DNA from: Paenibacillus tyrphae
GTDB taxonomy: Bacteria > Bacillota > Bacilli > Paenibacillales > NBRC-103111
DNA: 64,000 nucleotides
Direction of reading: 5' to 3'
Assembly (NCBI RefSeq): GCF_000722545.1
Contig: NZ_JNVM01000010.1
Coordinates: forward strand, 124,001-188,000
Shown piece after piece: positions 18,450 through 26,703 of the stretch (position 1 is the stretch's first letter; every line of letters begins with the position of its first letter). The translations under genes and the position numbers were made by a program. Under the pieces are notes generated by a model. The model saw only the letters and a program-made list of their open reading frames with translations, searched no databases and was not told the DNA's origin.

Positions 18450-19450
18450 AATCGACAACGCTGGAATTAAACAAAAGTTCCCGTATCGACATCCGCAAAG
18501 GCTTGAACAAATATGTGCTCGAACTTATTTTGCTCGTGATCGTGATCGCTATGGCCTTCGCGTCTCCCGGCTTCTTAACGTCGGAGAACCTGCTGAACAT
18601 TCTGCGCAACATCGCGCTGCAGGGCTGTATCGCTTTCGGGATGACGATGGTGATTATCGCGGGGGAGATCGACTTGTCCATCGGCTCGACCGTCGCCCTG
18701 ACGGGGGTCATCATCGGTCTTACGACCGGGTGGCTCAGCAGCTCGGGCATCATGCCGATGGATCAGGCGGTCGTGGTCGGCATCGTGCTCTCTTTTGTTG
18801 TGGCGGGGCTGATCGGGCTGTTCAACGGATGGATTATGACCAAGTATAAAATGCCGTCCTTTATTGTCACGCTTGCGATGTTGAACGTCATTTACGGGCT
18901 GGCGGCGGTCGTCTCCAAAGGCTTCCCCGTGACGACGCTGCCGTCGTGGTACAACGAGCTGGGCTCGGGCGAATTTCTTTCTGTTCCGATTCCTGCGATC
19001 CTTCTGCTGCTCGTATTCGCCATTGTATATACCGTGATGAACTATACGAAATTCGGACGCTCGGTCTACGCCGTGGGCGGGAATCCGGAATCGGCAAGGC
19101 TGTCCGGCATTCATGTGCCGCGGGTGAAAATCATTTGCATGGTCGTGGTGCAGCTTTGTTCGGCACTTAGCGGCGTCCTCGTGTCCTCCCAAGTCATGTC
19201 CGGGTCGTTTTCCTTCGGGAAAGGATGGGAAATGATGGCGATTTCCTCCGTCATTATTGGCGGCACCAGCTTGATGGGCGGGATCGGGAAAGTACGGGGG
19301 ACGTTTATCGGCCTTATTTTCCTCGGGGTGCTGATCAACGCCATGACGCTGCTCAATGTGAACGAATATGTGCAGTATATCGTGCGCGGTCTGCTGATTT
19401 TGGTCGCCGTCCTCATTGCCTCGATTCAATACATGAAGAAAAAGGGGTAA
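18446..19450 (+). CDS. Sugar ABC transporter permease (RbsC-like)
   Basis: The 334-residue membrane protein of the BPD_transp_2 family has eight to ten predicted hydrophobic segments. The typical GEIDLSIGSTVALTGVIIGL and AVGGNPESARLSGI motifs are present, the latter in the loop that contacts the ATPase, as is a late GGTSLMGGIGKVRGTFIG segment. The start at 18446 overlaps the ATPase stop by four bases behind GGGAGGAG, so translation is coupled. With only one permease gene, the channel is presumably a homodimer. The next genes encode a sensor kinase and regulator that probably respond to the same sugar. Confidence 0.92.
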   Translation: MKSTTLELNKSSRIDIRKGLNKYVLELILLVIVIAMAFASPGFLTSENLLNILRNIALQGCIAFGMTMVIIAGEIDLSIGSTVALTGVIIGLTTGWLSSSGIMPMDQAVVVGIVLSFVVAGLIGLFNGWIMTKYKMPSFIVTLAMLNVIYGLAAVVSKGFPVTTLPSWYNELGSGEFLSVPIPAILLLLVFAIVYTVMNYTKFGRSVYAVGGNPESARLSGIHVPRVKIICMVVVQLCSALSGVLVSSQVMSGSFSFGKGWEMMAISSVIIGGTSLMGGIGKVRGTFIGLIFLGVLINAMTLLNVNEYVQYIVRGLLILVAVLIASIQYMKKKG

Positions 19451-19513
19451 AGCGCAAAAGGGATGGCCACGGTATAATGTGGATACGAACGATGAATAAA
19501 GGACGAAGATACC

Positions 19514-21364
19514 ATGGCCCTTCGAAATATGAGCTTTCGCTTGAAAATGTTCGTGATCATGTTTATCGTCATTCTCATTCCCATGATTCTGGTCAGCACG
19601 ATCCTGTTCAAATGGTCGGAGCAGGCCATCACGGACCAAACCTCCAAGGTCGTCATCAGCAGCATCCAATTTGCCGTGACCAACATCGATTCCGCGCTGG
19701 AAAACGTGGCGGGCATGAGCAAGATGCTGCTGACCGAAAACCGGCTGATCGCCATCGCCAAGCGCGGGGAACCGCTGAAACCGGAAGAGAAAAACGAAAA
19801 ATACAACGGCATCATGGATCTGCTGAGCTTTTTCATTACACGGATTAAAGTGATGAATATATTGGAGGGCATCGACTCGTTCTACTTGTATTTGGTGAAG
19901 CAAAATACGATCATGGACTCCAAGTCGACCTATTACGAGGATGTCAACGTAGACCATATCGATTTTGTGCAGCAAGCGAAAAGCGGGCAATGGAAGGACC
20001 GTTGGTTCGTGTCCGCGCCGGTCAATTACGATTCGTTGAACGGCATCGAAACGCGGTTGGAAACCGCGAAGCAGATCTCGTTTACGACGGCGTTGAGCGA
20101 CGAAGACGGCCACGATATCGCGGTATTGGCGGCGAATGTCAACGAGAGCTTTATCAGCGATTATTATAAAAAGATTCAGCGCGGTATCCCAGGCGAGTTC
20201 GTCGTGCTGGATCGGAGCTCCACGGTGGTGGCGTGCCCGGACAGCCGGCTCGTCGGCAGCAGGACCGCGGATTATTCCCACATGAACGATACGATCCAAA
20301 ACATGAAAAGCAAGAGCGGCAGCTTCTTTATCACCGTACAGGGCGAAGAGAAGTTTGCCGTTTATTCCGTTTCGGACTACACGAATTGGAGCTATGTCGT
20401 CGTGATTCCGGCTTCCGAGATTTTGGGGAAAGTCAATGAAATGCAAAAGTTTATGCTGATCGTCATCTCGGTGACCGGAATTTTGATCTTCGGCATTACG
20501 CTGCTGCTGTCCCGTTTCTTTTACAAGCCTTTGGAGAAATTGGTCTTGGCCATGCAAAAAATCGAGAACCGCAGGCTTGATTTCAAGATCAAGGATAACC
20601 GCGGGGACGAATACAAGCGGGTGTATCAAGGGTTTAACGATATGGTCGACGAGTTGAACGTCTTGATCCAGGATTTGGAGAATGAAAAAATTTTAAATCA
20701 GGAAGCGGAAATCAAGCTGCTGCAGGCGCAGATCAACCCGCATTTTTTATACAACACGCTCGACTCCATATATAGTATTGCCAGGATCAAAAAAGTGGAC
20801 GAGATCTCGCAGATGGTTGCCGCGTTGTCCAAATTTTTCAGAATCAGCCTGAGCTCGGGCAAAGAGGTCGTCACGCTGAAGGAAGCTGTGCAGCTGGTGA
20901 TCAACTACTTGACGATCCTCAATATCCGGTATAAGGGCGCCATTACCTTTGATCTGAACATTCCCGAGGAGCTGTATGTCTGTCAGGTGCCGAAGCTGCT
21001 GCTGCAGCCCATCGTGGAAAATGCCGTTTACCACGGGCTCGAACGGCGCAAGGGAGGAGGTCAACTGACGATCTCCGCCGTAAGGCAATCGCACGCTTTG
21101 TTCCTGTACGTGGAGGACGACGGCATCGGTATCGAGCCTGCCGCTCTGGAGAAGCTGCAAAGCATGCTTGACGGGAACAATCCGGGGGAATCGTCCGGAT
21201 TCGCGCTGCGCAACCTGAATCGGCAAATTCGTTTAAAATACGGGATGACCTACGGTGTTACGCTGGAAAGCGCATACGGGCAAGGCACCCGCGTGACCGT
21301 TAAGCTGCCTGTCATGACGATGGAGAGGGGAGATTCGGATGTACCGCATGATCGTAGTCGATGA
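19514..21364 (+). CDS. Membrane sensor histidine kinase (YesM type)
   Basis: The protein has 616 residues. An N-terminal membrane helix (residues about 10-30) is followed by a large extracellular sensor region (about 35-300, dCache-like), a second helix near 315-335 and a HAMP linker. The HisKA_7TM/YesM-type kinase domain has NPHFLYNTLDSI (phospho-acceptor His near 410), LLLQPIVENAVYHGLE (N-box) and DDGIGI plus GFALRNLNRQI (G-boxes). The gene overlaps the response regulator by 26 bases. It follows the sugar transporter genes, an arrangement usual in Paenibacillus for sugar-responsive systems. The ribosome site is weak (AAGGACGAAG). Confidence 0.9.
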   Translation: MALRNMSFRLKMFVIMFIVILIPMILVSTILFKWSEQAITDQTSKVVISSIQFAVTNIDSALENVAGMSKMLLTENRLIAIAKRGEPLKPEEKNEKYNGIMDLLSFFITRIKVMNILEGIDSFYLYLVKQNTIMDSKSTYYEDVNVDHIDFVQQAKSGQWKDRWFVSAPVNYDSLNGIETRLETAKQISFTTALSDEDGHDIAVLAANVNESFISDYYKKIQRGIPGEFVVLDRSSTVVACPDSRLVGSRTADYSHMNDTIQNMKSKSGSFFITVQGEEKFAVYSVSDYTNWSYVVVIPASEILGKVNEMQKFMLIVISVTGILIFGITLLLSRFFYKPLEKLVLAMQKIENRRLDFKIKDNRGDEYKRVYQGFNDMVDELNVLIQDLENEKILNQEAEIKLLQAQINPHFLYNTLDSIYSIARIKKVDEISQMVAALSKFFRISLSSGKEVVTLKEAVQLVINYLTILNIRYKGAITFDLNIPEELYVCQVPKLLLQPIVENAVYHGLERRKGGGQLTISAVRQSHALFLYVEDDGIGIEPAALEKLQSMLDGNNPGESSGFALRNLNRQIRLKYGMTYGVTLESAYGQGTRVTVKLPVMTMERGDSDVPHDRSR

Positions 21365-22937
21365 CGAAGCATGGATTCGCGAGCGGCTCGTGCATACGAT
21401 CGATTGGGGCAAATTGGGCATCGGCTTCCTGCATGAAGCGACCTGCGGCGAAGAAGCGCTTGCCCTCGCTGGGGAAGTGCGGCCGGATCTCATCCTGACC
21501 GATATCCGAATGCCCCGTATGGACGGGCTGGAATTAATCAAGCGGCTCAAGGAGCAACGGCTTGATGCTAAAGTGGTTATTATCAGCGGCTTCAGCGATT
21601 TTGAGTACGCCAAAAAGGCGCTTTCCTTAGGCGCTTCCGATTATATTTTGAAGCCGGTGGAGGACGACGATCTGCTTGATGTGGTCGCGCGTTGCCTGGA
21701 GCAAATCGAGACGGAACGGCAAAAGGAAGCTTTGCTGAAAAAAGCCGACGATCAGGTCAACAAGCGTTTGCCATTATTAAAGGAAATGCTCTTCTCGAAA
21801 TTGATTATGGGACACAAGCCCGACGAGCCAAAATTGCGCGAGGCGCTGAACGATTTCGGGTTGAAGAACAAGGGCCTCCGCCATGCTTGTTTGGTGCTCC
21901 AGGTGCCGGAGCCGGAAGCGTTTCCGCCGGAAAATAAGCCGGATGCGAATTTTACCCAGTTCGTGCTGCGCAATTTGCTGCGAGATTTTTTGCCGAACGT
22001 GTGCGAGAACGAGATCGTCTTCGCCCATGCGGACGAGGTGGTCTGCATCGTTTCCTCCTTCGAGGAGGACGATGCGCTGGCCCGCGCCTGCCTGACGATG
22101 TTCGAAGATATCCGCAAAATCGTTCATAAAATCGTCGGCAGCGCCGTCATCATTGGCTTAGGCGGAGCGGTCGGTGACCTGCTGGACATTTCCGTGTCCT
22201 ACCGGCAGGCGAAGCAGATGCTGCTCCACGGCTATTTGGACACGGGGCGGGGCAAAGAGACGAGGACTGCGACAGGACCGAACAAAACGAGGGGATATCG
22301 GCTTTACGATACGGAAGCGCTGATCAACCATATCCGGGTAGGGAACAAGGCCGTAGCCTTGGCGAGTCTGGATCAGATCGTGTGGGAAAACCGGAGCATC
22401 CGCCCGATCGACTTGAAGTTTATTTATATCGATATCGTCAATTCGCTTGTCAGGACCGCCGTGGAGGGCAGCGGGGCGGCGAAAGACTTTTCGAATTTCT
22501 GCCTGCATTTTTTCGAGCTGCTGCAGCAGTCGCAATCGACGGACGAAATTCATGGGCTGCTCGGCGATACCATTACGAAAATCATCGACTTTCTGGAACA
22601 TTCGCAGAGCAAAAAAAGGCGCAAGGTAATCGAGAAAGCGTTGGAATATATGGAGCTTCACTACTCGGAGGAGCTGAATCTGAACACCGTAGCCGAGCGC
22701 TTTTACTTGAACGCGTCGTACTTCAGCAAAATTTTCAAAGAGGAGCTCGGCGTTTCGTATACGAAATATTTGATGGAGTTCAGGGTCAATAAAGCGGCGG
22801 AACTGATGAGCGACCCGACGCTGAAGATTTACGAAATCTCGCATCGGGTCGGGTATGAGGATGTGCAGTATTTTACCAAAATGTTCAAGTCCATCAAGGG
22901 AGTAACCCCAGGACAGTACCGGGAGAAGATCCGGTGA
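21339..22937 (+). CDS. Response regulator with AraC-type DNA-binding domain (YesN type)
   Basis: This is a 532-residue cytoplasmic regulator. The receiver domain (residues 1-120) has the acidic pair DD at 8-9, the phospho-acceptor Asp55 in LTDIRMPRMDG, and the Lys in LKPVEDDD. A long middle region follows, then a C-terminal AraC double helix-turn-helix (about 430-532) with LNTVAERFYLNASYFSKIFKEELG and IYEISHRVGYEDVQYFTKMFKSIKGVTPGQYR. It has a GAGAGGGGAG site and overlaps the kinase gene, so the two proteins are made together. It probably activates the adjacent sugar operon. It ends 3 bases before the converging CcdC gene. Confidence 0.93.
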   Translation: MYRMIVVDDEAWIRERLVHTIDWGKLGIGFLHEATCGEEALALAGEVRPDLILTDIRMPRMDGLELIKRLKEQRLDAKVVIISGFSDFEYAKKALSLGASDYILKPVEDDDLLDVVARCLEQIETERQKEALLKKADDQVNKRLPLLKEMLFSKLIMGHKPDEPKLREALNDFGLKNKGLRHACLVLQVPEPEAFPPENKPDANFTQFVLRNLLRDFLPNVCENEIVFAHADEVVCIVSSFEEDDALARACLTMFEDIRKIVHKIVGSAVIIGLGGAVGDLLDISVSYRQAKQMLLHGYLDTGRGKETRTATGPNKTRGYRLYDTEALINHIRVGNKAVALASLDQIVWENRSIRPIDLKFIYIDIVNSLVRTAVEGSGAAKDFSNFCLHFFELLQQSQSTDEIHGLLGDTITKIIDFLEHSQSKKRRKVIEKALEYMELHYSEELNLNTVAERFYLNASYFSKIFKEELGVSYTKYLMEFRVNKAAELMSDPTLKIYEISHRVGYEDVQYFTKMFKSIKGVTPGQYREKIR

Positions 22938-22940
22938 CGG

Positions 22941-23405
22941 CTAAGCCAATTTGAGTACATTGCGGAATTTGATGAAGCTTACGATTCTCCAGCAAGCCAC
23001 ATAACCGAAGGTGACCAAGTTGCACAAAAAGCCCAGCGTGCTCGGATCGATAACCTTAACCGTGCCAACAAACACGAACCGAAGCGCAAAGACGACGATC
23101 AGGATGACAAACACGATTTTATTGCGCTTGATAAACGCCGCCCCGTGTTCCCGGACTTCAAAATTCGTCGTCATAATAAGCGGAACGGAAATGACCAGAC
23201 CGATCAGCAGCGCGATGAGAACTTGGCTGGACTGCAGATGCAGGTTCGGGTCCATTAATTGAAATAACGAGGTCGAGATGTATAAAATCGGCAGCAGTAA
23301 GGAAATCCCCGGCTTCTTGATGGGGGTGCTCATGCCGCGGAATTGACCGCGAATAATGAGAAGAAAGATTAATACGGAAATTCCTAGGGATACGGTTGCG
23401 TTCAT
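22941..23405 (-). CDS. CcdC-family membrane protein (DUF1453)
   Basis: This 154-residue integral membrane protein has four or five hydrophobic helices. It opens with a membrane segment leading to RGQFRGMSTPIKKPGISLLLPILYI and has a charged central loop (FEVREHGAAFIKRNK), as in Bacillus CcdC and DUF1453 proteins. CcdC lies near the cytochrome c maturation gene ccdA in Bacillus but is not essential for it, so its role is unclear. There is no cytochrome gene beside it here. An AGGAGTG site precedes the ATG by eight bases. Confidence 0.75.
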   Translation of the reverse strand: MNATVSLGISVLIFLLIIRGQFRGMSTPIKKPGISLLLPILYISTSLFQLMDPNLHLQSSQVLIALLIGLVISVPLIMTTNFEVREHGAAFIKRNKIVFVILIVVFALRFVFVGTVKVIDPSTLGFLCNLVTFGYVACWRIVSFIKFRNVLKLA

Positions 23406-23605
23406 GGTGACAACACTCCTTCGATCAATTTGTAAATTAAGTATCTCTCATCCGGGAGTTGTCAAACAGTGAAAGAAGTAATCCGATCTTGGTGACGATT
23501 GTCATTTTCGTATTGTCTATCGAACCGCTATCGATTCTATGATGTTTTGGATTTTTGGAAATTATGGTAAAATAGTTTAACTGAATATTTTGCTTGCATG
23601 CACGT

Positions 23606-23646
23606 GCCTCGATATGGATTTTTCGATATCGGGGCTTTGTTCTTTT
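23606..23646 (+). terminator. Terminator-like hairpin upstream of the acetyltransferase
   Basis: GCCTCGATAT (23606-23615) pairs with ATATCGGGGC (23626-23635), followed by TTTGTTCTTTT. It sits in the leader of a gene rather than after one, so attenuation is possible. Confidence 0.5.
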
Positions 23647-23688
23647 GAAGCGCGTGCTATGGAACAAACTTAAAGAATGGAGCCTAAC

Positions 23689-24234
23689 ATGCTAACGAGC
23701 ACACAACAATTTTACGTCAACGGATTGAATTATACGATCAGATCCGCAAGGGAAAAAGACGCCGGACAATTGTCCGAAGTAAGATTGCAGATTGACGGAG
23801 AAACCGAAAATATGGACCGAGAAAGAGGGGAGGCGTTTATCGATCCGGCAGGCTTCGAGCAGATCATTAAAACCGATACCGAGCAACCAAGAAACTTGTT
23901 TCTAGTCGCCACCGTTCAGGATCGGATAGTCGGTTTTTCAAGATGCGAAGGAGTTTACTTGAAACGATTCTCTCATAAAGTCGAATTCGGAGTATGCGTA
24001 TTAAAAGAGTTTTGGGGATACGGTATCGGAAAAAATCTTTTAAAAGAATCGATTACTTGGGCTGACGCGAACGGCATTAAAAAAATGACCTTGAATGTGT
24101 TGGAAACCAACGACAAGGCTGTTGAGCTGTATAAAAGGCTTGGTTTTGAAGTGGAAGGTATATTGAAAAACGACAAAATTCTTTCTGACGGTAACTATTA
24201 TAATACCATTGTGATGGGAAGATTTAATGCATGA
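23689..24234 (+). CDS. GNAT-family N-acetyltransferase
   Basis: This is a single-domain GNAT of about 181 residues that transfers an acetyl group from acetyl-CoA to an unknown amine. The acetyl-CoA-binding motif is present (FGVCVLKEFWGYGIGKNLLKE, the Q/RxxGxG/A loop as EFWGYGIG), followed by the conserved LNVLETNDKAVELYKRLGFEVEG. I chose the ATG at 23689 because GGAG lies six bases upstream; an ATG four codons earlier (23677) has no good site. It ends just before a malic enzyme gene but is probably transcribed separately. Confidence 0.85.
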   Translation: MLTSTQQFYVNGLNYTIRSAREKDAGQLSEVRLQIDGETENMDRERGEAFIDPAGFEQIIKTDTEQPRNLFLVATVQDRIVGFSRCEGVYLKRFSHKVEFGVCVLKEFWGYGIGKNLLKESITWADANGIKKMTLNVLETNDKAVELYKRLGFEVEGILKNDKILSDGNYYNTIVMGRFNA

Positions 24235-24256
24235 TCGGGATTCATTCCTCTATGAT

Positions 24257-24285
24257 TTGACAATCATACTCTTTACGAATAAGGT
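24257..24285 (+). promoter_or_regulatory. Possible sigma-A promoter of the malic enzyme gene
   Basis: TTGACA (24257-24262), a 17-base spacer and TAAGGT (24280-24285). The -35 is perfect and the -10 is poor. Support comes from position only. Confidence 0.35.
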
Positions 24286-24307
24286 TGTATCATATATATT
24301 AATATTA

Positions 24308-24338
24308 CACATTAATGGAGGCTATTCTCTCCAATGTG
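24308..24338 (+). promoter_or_regulatory. Imperfect inverted repeat in the malic enzyme leader
   Basis: CACATTaatGGAG (24308-24320) faces CTCCAATGTG (24329-24338). It could be an operator or an RNA hairpin in the leader about 60 bases before the gene; no T-run follows it. Confidence 0.35.
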
Positions 24339-24397
24339 ATACAACATTGATAGTATCGATCCACTTGCAGGGGGATATCAGGGGAGGAGAATTTGTC

Positions 24398-25819
24398 ATG
24401 GGAGTTCAAACAAGCGGGAGCTATACGATTATTTTGCGAATGGAGACGGAACCGAATGTTCCATTCATTCATATCGCGAATGCGATTCACGAAACCGGGG
24501 GCGAAATTGTCGCTGTCGATAACGTGAACCGAAGTAAAAATACGACGATCCGCGATATTACGGTGAATGTGTCCAATGCGGAAAATGAAGCTACCTTGAT
24601 TAAAAATGTGACCAAAGTGCCGGGAATTAAAATCATTAACTTTTCCGACCGCACCTTCTTAATGCATCTGGGCGGCAAGCTTGAGGTCCATTCGAAGGTC
24701 CCCATCAAGAATCGGGACGATCTCTCCCATGTGTACACTCCCGGTGTAGCCCGCGTCTGTATGGCGCTGCACGAAGACCCTGCCAAGGCGTATTCGCTGA
24801 CAATCAAAAGAAATACGGTGGCGGTCGTCAGCGACGGAACGGCCGTCCTCGGGCTCGGAGATATCGGGCCGATCGCGGCTATGCCGGTGATGGAAGGAAA
24901 AGCGATGCTGTTCAAGGAAATGGCGGGCATCGATTCGTTTCCGATTTGTTTGGATACGAAGGATACGGAAGAAATTATCCGGATTGTGAAAGCGATTGCG
25001 CCGGCGTTTGGCGGAATCAACCTGGAGGACATTTCCTCTCCGCGCTGCTTTGAAATCGAGGAACGGTTGAAGCAGGAGCTGGATATTCCGGTATTTCATG
25101 ACGATCAGCATGGGACGGCCGTTGTCATGCTGGCGGGACTGATTAACGCATTGAAATTGGTCGGCAAAAAGCTGACGGATATTAAAGTCGTCTTCAGCGG
25201 GGTCGGCGCCGCCGGGGTAGCTTGCACCAAGATGCTGATGGCTGCCGGAGTGACGCATATCATCGGCGCTTCGCGGTCCGTTGGGATCATACGCCGGGGT
25301 GAAGCGTACAGTAATCCCATGTTTCAATGGTATGCCGAGCATACGAACCCGGATAACATTGCGGGCACTTTATCGGATGCGATGCAGGATGCGGATGTAT
25401 TTATCGGCCTGTCCGGTCCGGGGGTGATCGGTGTCGAGGATTTGAAAAAAATGGCGATAGACCCGATCGTATTTGCGATGGCCAATCCGACGCCGGAGAT
25501 CCTGCCGGAAATTGCGGAACCGTACGTTCGCGTGATGGCAACCGGAAGGTCGGATTACCCGAACCAGTTAAATAACGTACTGTGCTTCCCCGGCATTTTC
25601 AGAGGGGCATTGGATTGCCAGGCGACGACCATTAACGAGGAAATGAAGCTTGCCGCCGCTTACGCGATCGCCTCCACCGTAGAGGACGACGAATTGAACG
25701 AGCAGTATATCATTCCGAGCGTCTTTAACAGCCGGGTCGTAGAAGCGGTTAGAAAAAAAGTAACACAAGCCGCAGTGGAAACCGGCGTAGCACGCAAAAT
25801 TCCACACGAGTTTGCTTAA
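24398..25819 (+). CDS. NAD-dependent malic enzyme with N-terminal ACT domain
   Basis: The protein has 473 residues. It oxidatively decarboxylates malate to pyruvate in the cytoplasm. Residues about 5-80 form an ACT domain (SYTIILRMETEPNVPFIHI, GGEIVAVDNV), which usually binds a small effector. The catalytic part has VYTPGVARVC, the SDGTAVLGLGDIGP stretch, the divalent-metal residues in INLEDI and FHDDQHGTAVV, and the dinucleotide fold GVGAAGVACTKMLMAAG. The start at 24398 follows GGGGAGGAG; longer frames upstream are out of family. A promoter candidate and an inverted repeat lie ahead, and a terminator lies 50 bases after the stop. Confidence 0.92.
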   Translation: MGVQTSGSYTIILRMETEPNVPFIHIANAIHETGGEIVAVDNVNRSKNTTIRDITVNVSNAENEATLIKNVTKVPGIKIINFSDRTFLMHLGGKLEVHSKVPIKNRDDLSHVYTPGVARVCMALHEDPAKAYSLTIKRNTVAVVSDGTAVLGLGDIGPIAAMPVMEGKAMLFKEMAGIDSFPICLDTKDTEEIIRIVKAIAPAFGGINLEDISSPRCFEIEERLKQELDIPVFHDDQHGTAVVMLAGLINALKLVGKKLTDIKVVFSGVGAAGVACTKMLMAAGVTHIIGASRSVGIIRRGEAYSNPMFQWYAEHTNPDNIAGTLSDAMQDADVFIGLSGPGVIGVEDLKKMAIDPIVFAMANPTPEILPEIAEPYVRVMATGRSDYPNQLNNVLCFPGIFRGALDCQATTINEEMKLAAAYAIASTVEDDELNEQYIIPSVFNSRVVEAVRKKVTQAAVETGVARKIPHEFA

Positions 25820-25866
25820 ATCCAGGCCGGTACGGACTGTGTACTAGCTCTCCTTTAAAACAAAAC

Positions 25867-25900
25867 AGCTCCGCTTCTCCCGAAGCGGGGCTTTTGTTAT
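25867..25900 (+). terminator. Rho-independent terminator after the malic enzyme gene
   Basis: AGCTCCGCTTC pairs with GAAGCGGGGCT, followed by TTTGTTATT. A weaker copy of the same hairpin lies at about 26104-26135, across the palindromic element. Confidence 0.75.
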
Positions 25901-26101
25901 TGAGAAAGTGGTTTTTTAACAAGAATAGAGATACATACGGAGGTGGGGTATCCACTGGAGAAGCGATAGCGGCCGCCTTTGTCTTCGGGAAATGTCCGCT
26001 GATAAGCGGCTTCAATAAAAATTTCCCGATGACAACAGCGGTCGGAAGTAGATACCCCACCCCTTCGTAACCTCTATAACCTCAATTAACCACTTTCTCA
26101 A
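25900..26101. repeat. 202-bp imperfect palindrome (MITE-like or long-hairpin element)
   Basis: The outer ends are exact inverted repeats (TTGAGAAAGTGGTT at 25900-25913 and AACCACTTTCTCAA at 26088-26101). Further inward, GGTGGGGTATC pairs with GATACCCCACC, and TCGGGAAAT with ATTTCCCGA. The centre is CCGCTGATAAGCGG. It lies between the malic enzyme terminator and the marR leader and codes for nothing convincing. Confidence 0.8.
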
Positions 26102-26199
26102 CAAGCTCAGCCTCGCTTCTCCCAAAGCAGAGCTATTTGTGCTCCCGAATTTCCAAAGCCCCATTGACAGAAGCTCCAAAATCCCCTAACCTGAATTTA

Positions 26200-26217
26200 T
26201 TTAGCCGACAAACTAAA
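26200..26217. promoter_or_regulatory. Candidate MarR operator, upstream of marR
   Basis: TTTAGCCGACAAACTAAA has TTTAG/CTAAA arms. A close match, TTAGTCGACAAATAAA, lies at 26679-26694 in front of the exporter genes. Confidence 0.5.
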
Positions 26218-26231
26218 GGGAGGACTCCTCG

Positions 26232-26678
26232 ATGTTGCACGACGATTCGCTGACCCGCCTGATGCGGCATGTGCTCAAGCTTCATCGGCACAGCGTCGAT
26301 CTGATGATTCAGAAATACGACGTCTTTCCCGGACAGCCTCCGCTGCTCATGCGGTTGTCGGAGCGGGACGGGCAGAGCCAGAAGGAGCTGGCGGACAGCA
26401 TGCTCATCAAGCCGCCCACATTAACCGTGATGATCAACCGCATGGAGAAGACGGGGCTCGTCGAACGGAAGCCGGACCCGGGCGATCAGCGCGTGTCCCG
26501 CGTCTACTTGACCGGGAAAGGACGGCAAGCCGCCGCCGGCGTCCAGGAAGCGCTGCAGGTATTGGAGGCGGAATGCTTCGAGCATTTCAGCCCGGAGGAA
26601 AAAATGCTGTTCCGTCGGCTGCTGCTCCAGGTTCGCGATAATTTGGAGACGTTTCAACGGAATTTTAAGAATGAATAG
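26232..26678 (+). CDS. MarR-family transcriptional regulator
   Basis: The 148-residue protein has the MarR winged helix: FPGQPPLLMRLSERDGQSQKELADSMLIKPPTLTVMINRMEKTGLVERKPDPGDQRV in outline, including the DxR wing motif (DPGDQR). It starts behind AAGGGAGGA and ends 25 bases before the first ABC exporter gene, so it is almost certainly the local repressor of this operon. The motif TTAG(C/T)CGACAAA(C)TAAA occurs both before this gene and before the exporter, as expected for autoregulation. The inducer, probably a toxic small molecule, is not identifiable. Confidence 0.88.
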   Translation: MLHDDSLTRLMRHVLKLHRHSVDLMIQKYDVFPGQPPLLMRLSERDGQSQKELADSMLIKPPTLTVMINRMEKTGLVERKPDPGDQRVSRVYLTGKGRQAAAGVQEALQVLEAECFEHFSPEEKMLFRRLLLQVRDNLETFQRNFKNE

Positions 26679-26694
26679 TTAGTCGACAAATAAA
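26679..26694. promoter_or_regulatory. Candidate MarR operator, upstream of the ABC exporter
   Basis: TTAGTCGACAAATAAA directly follows the marR stop and directly precedes the GGAGG site of the exporter gene. It repeats the motif at 26200-26217. Confidence 0.5.
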
Positions 26695-26703
26695 CGGAGG
26701 ACA

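Noticed and set aside
18575..20629. 684-codon open frame on the minus strand
   Set aside because: It lies opposite the permease and kinase genes and is His/Asp/Arg-rich, as expected for a complement of GC-rich coding sequence.
25749..26060. 103-codon frame through the palindromic element
   Set aside because: Its sequence is just the translated repeat and it overlaps the malic enzyme end; I read it as a mis-annotation trap.
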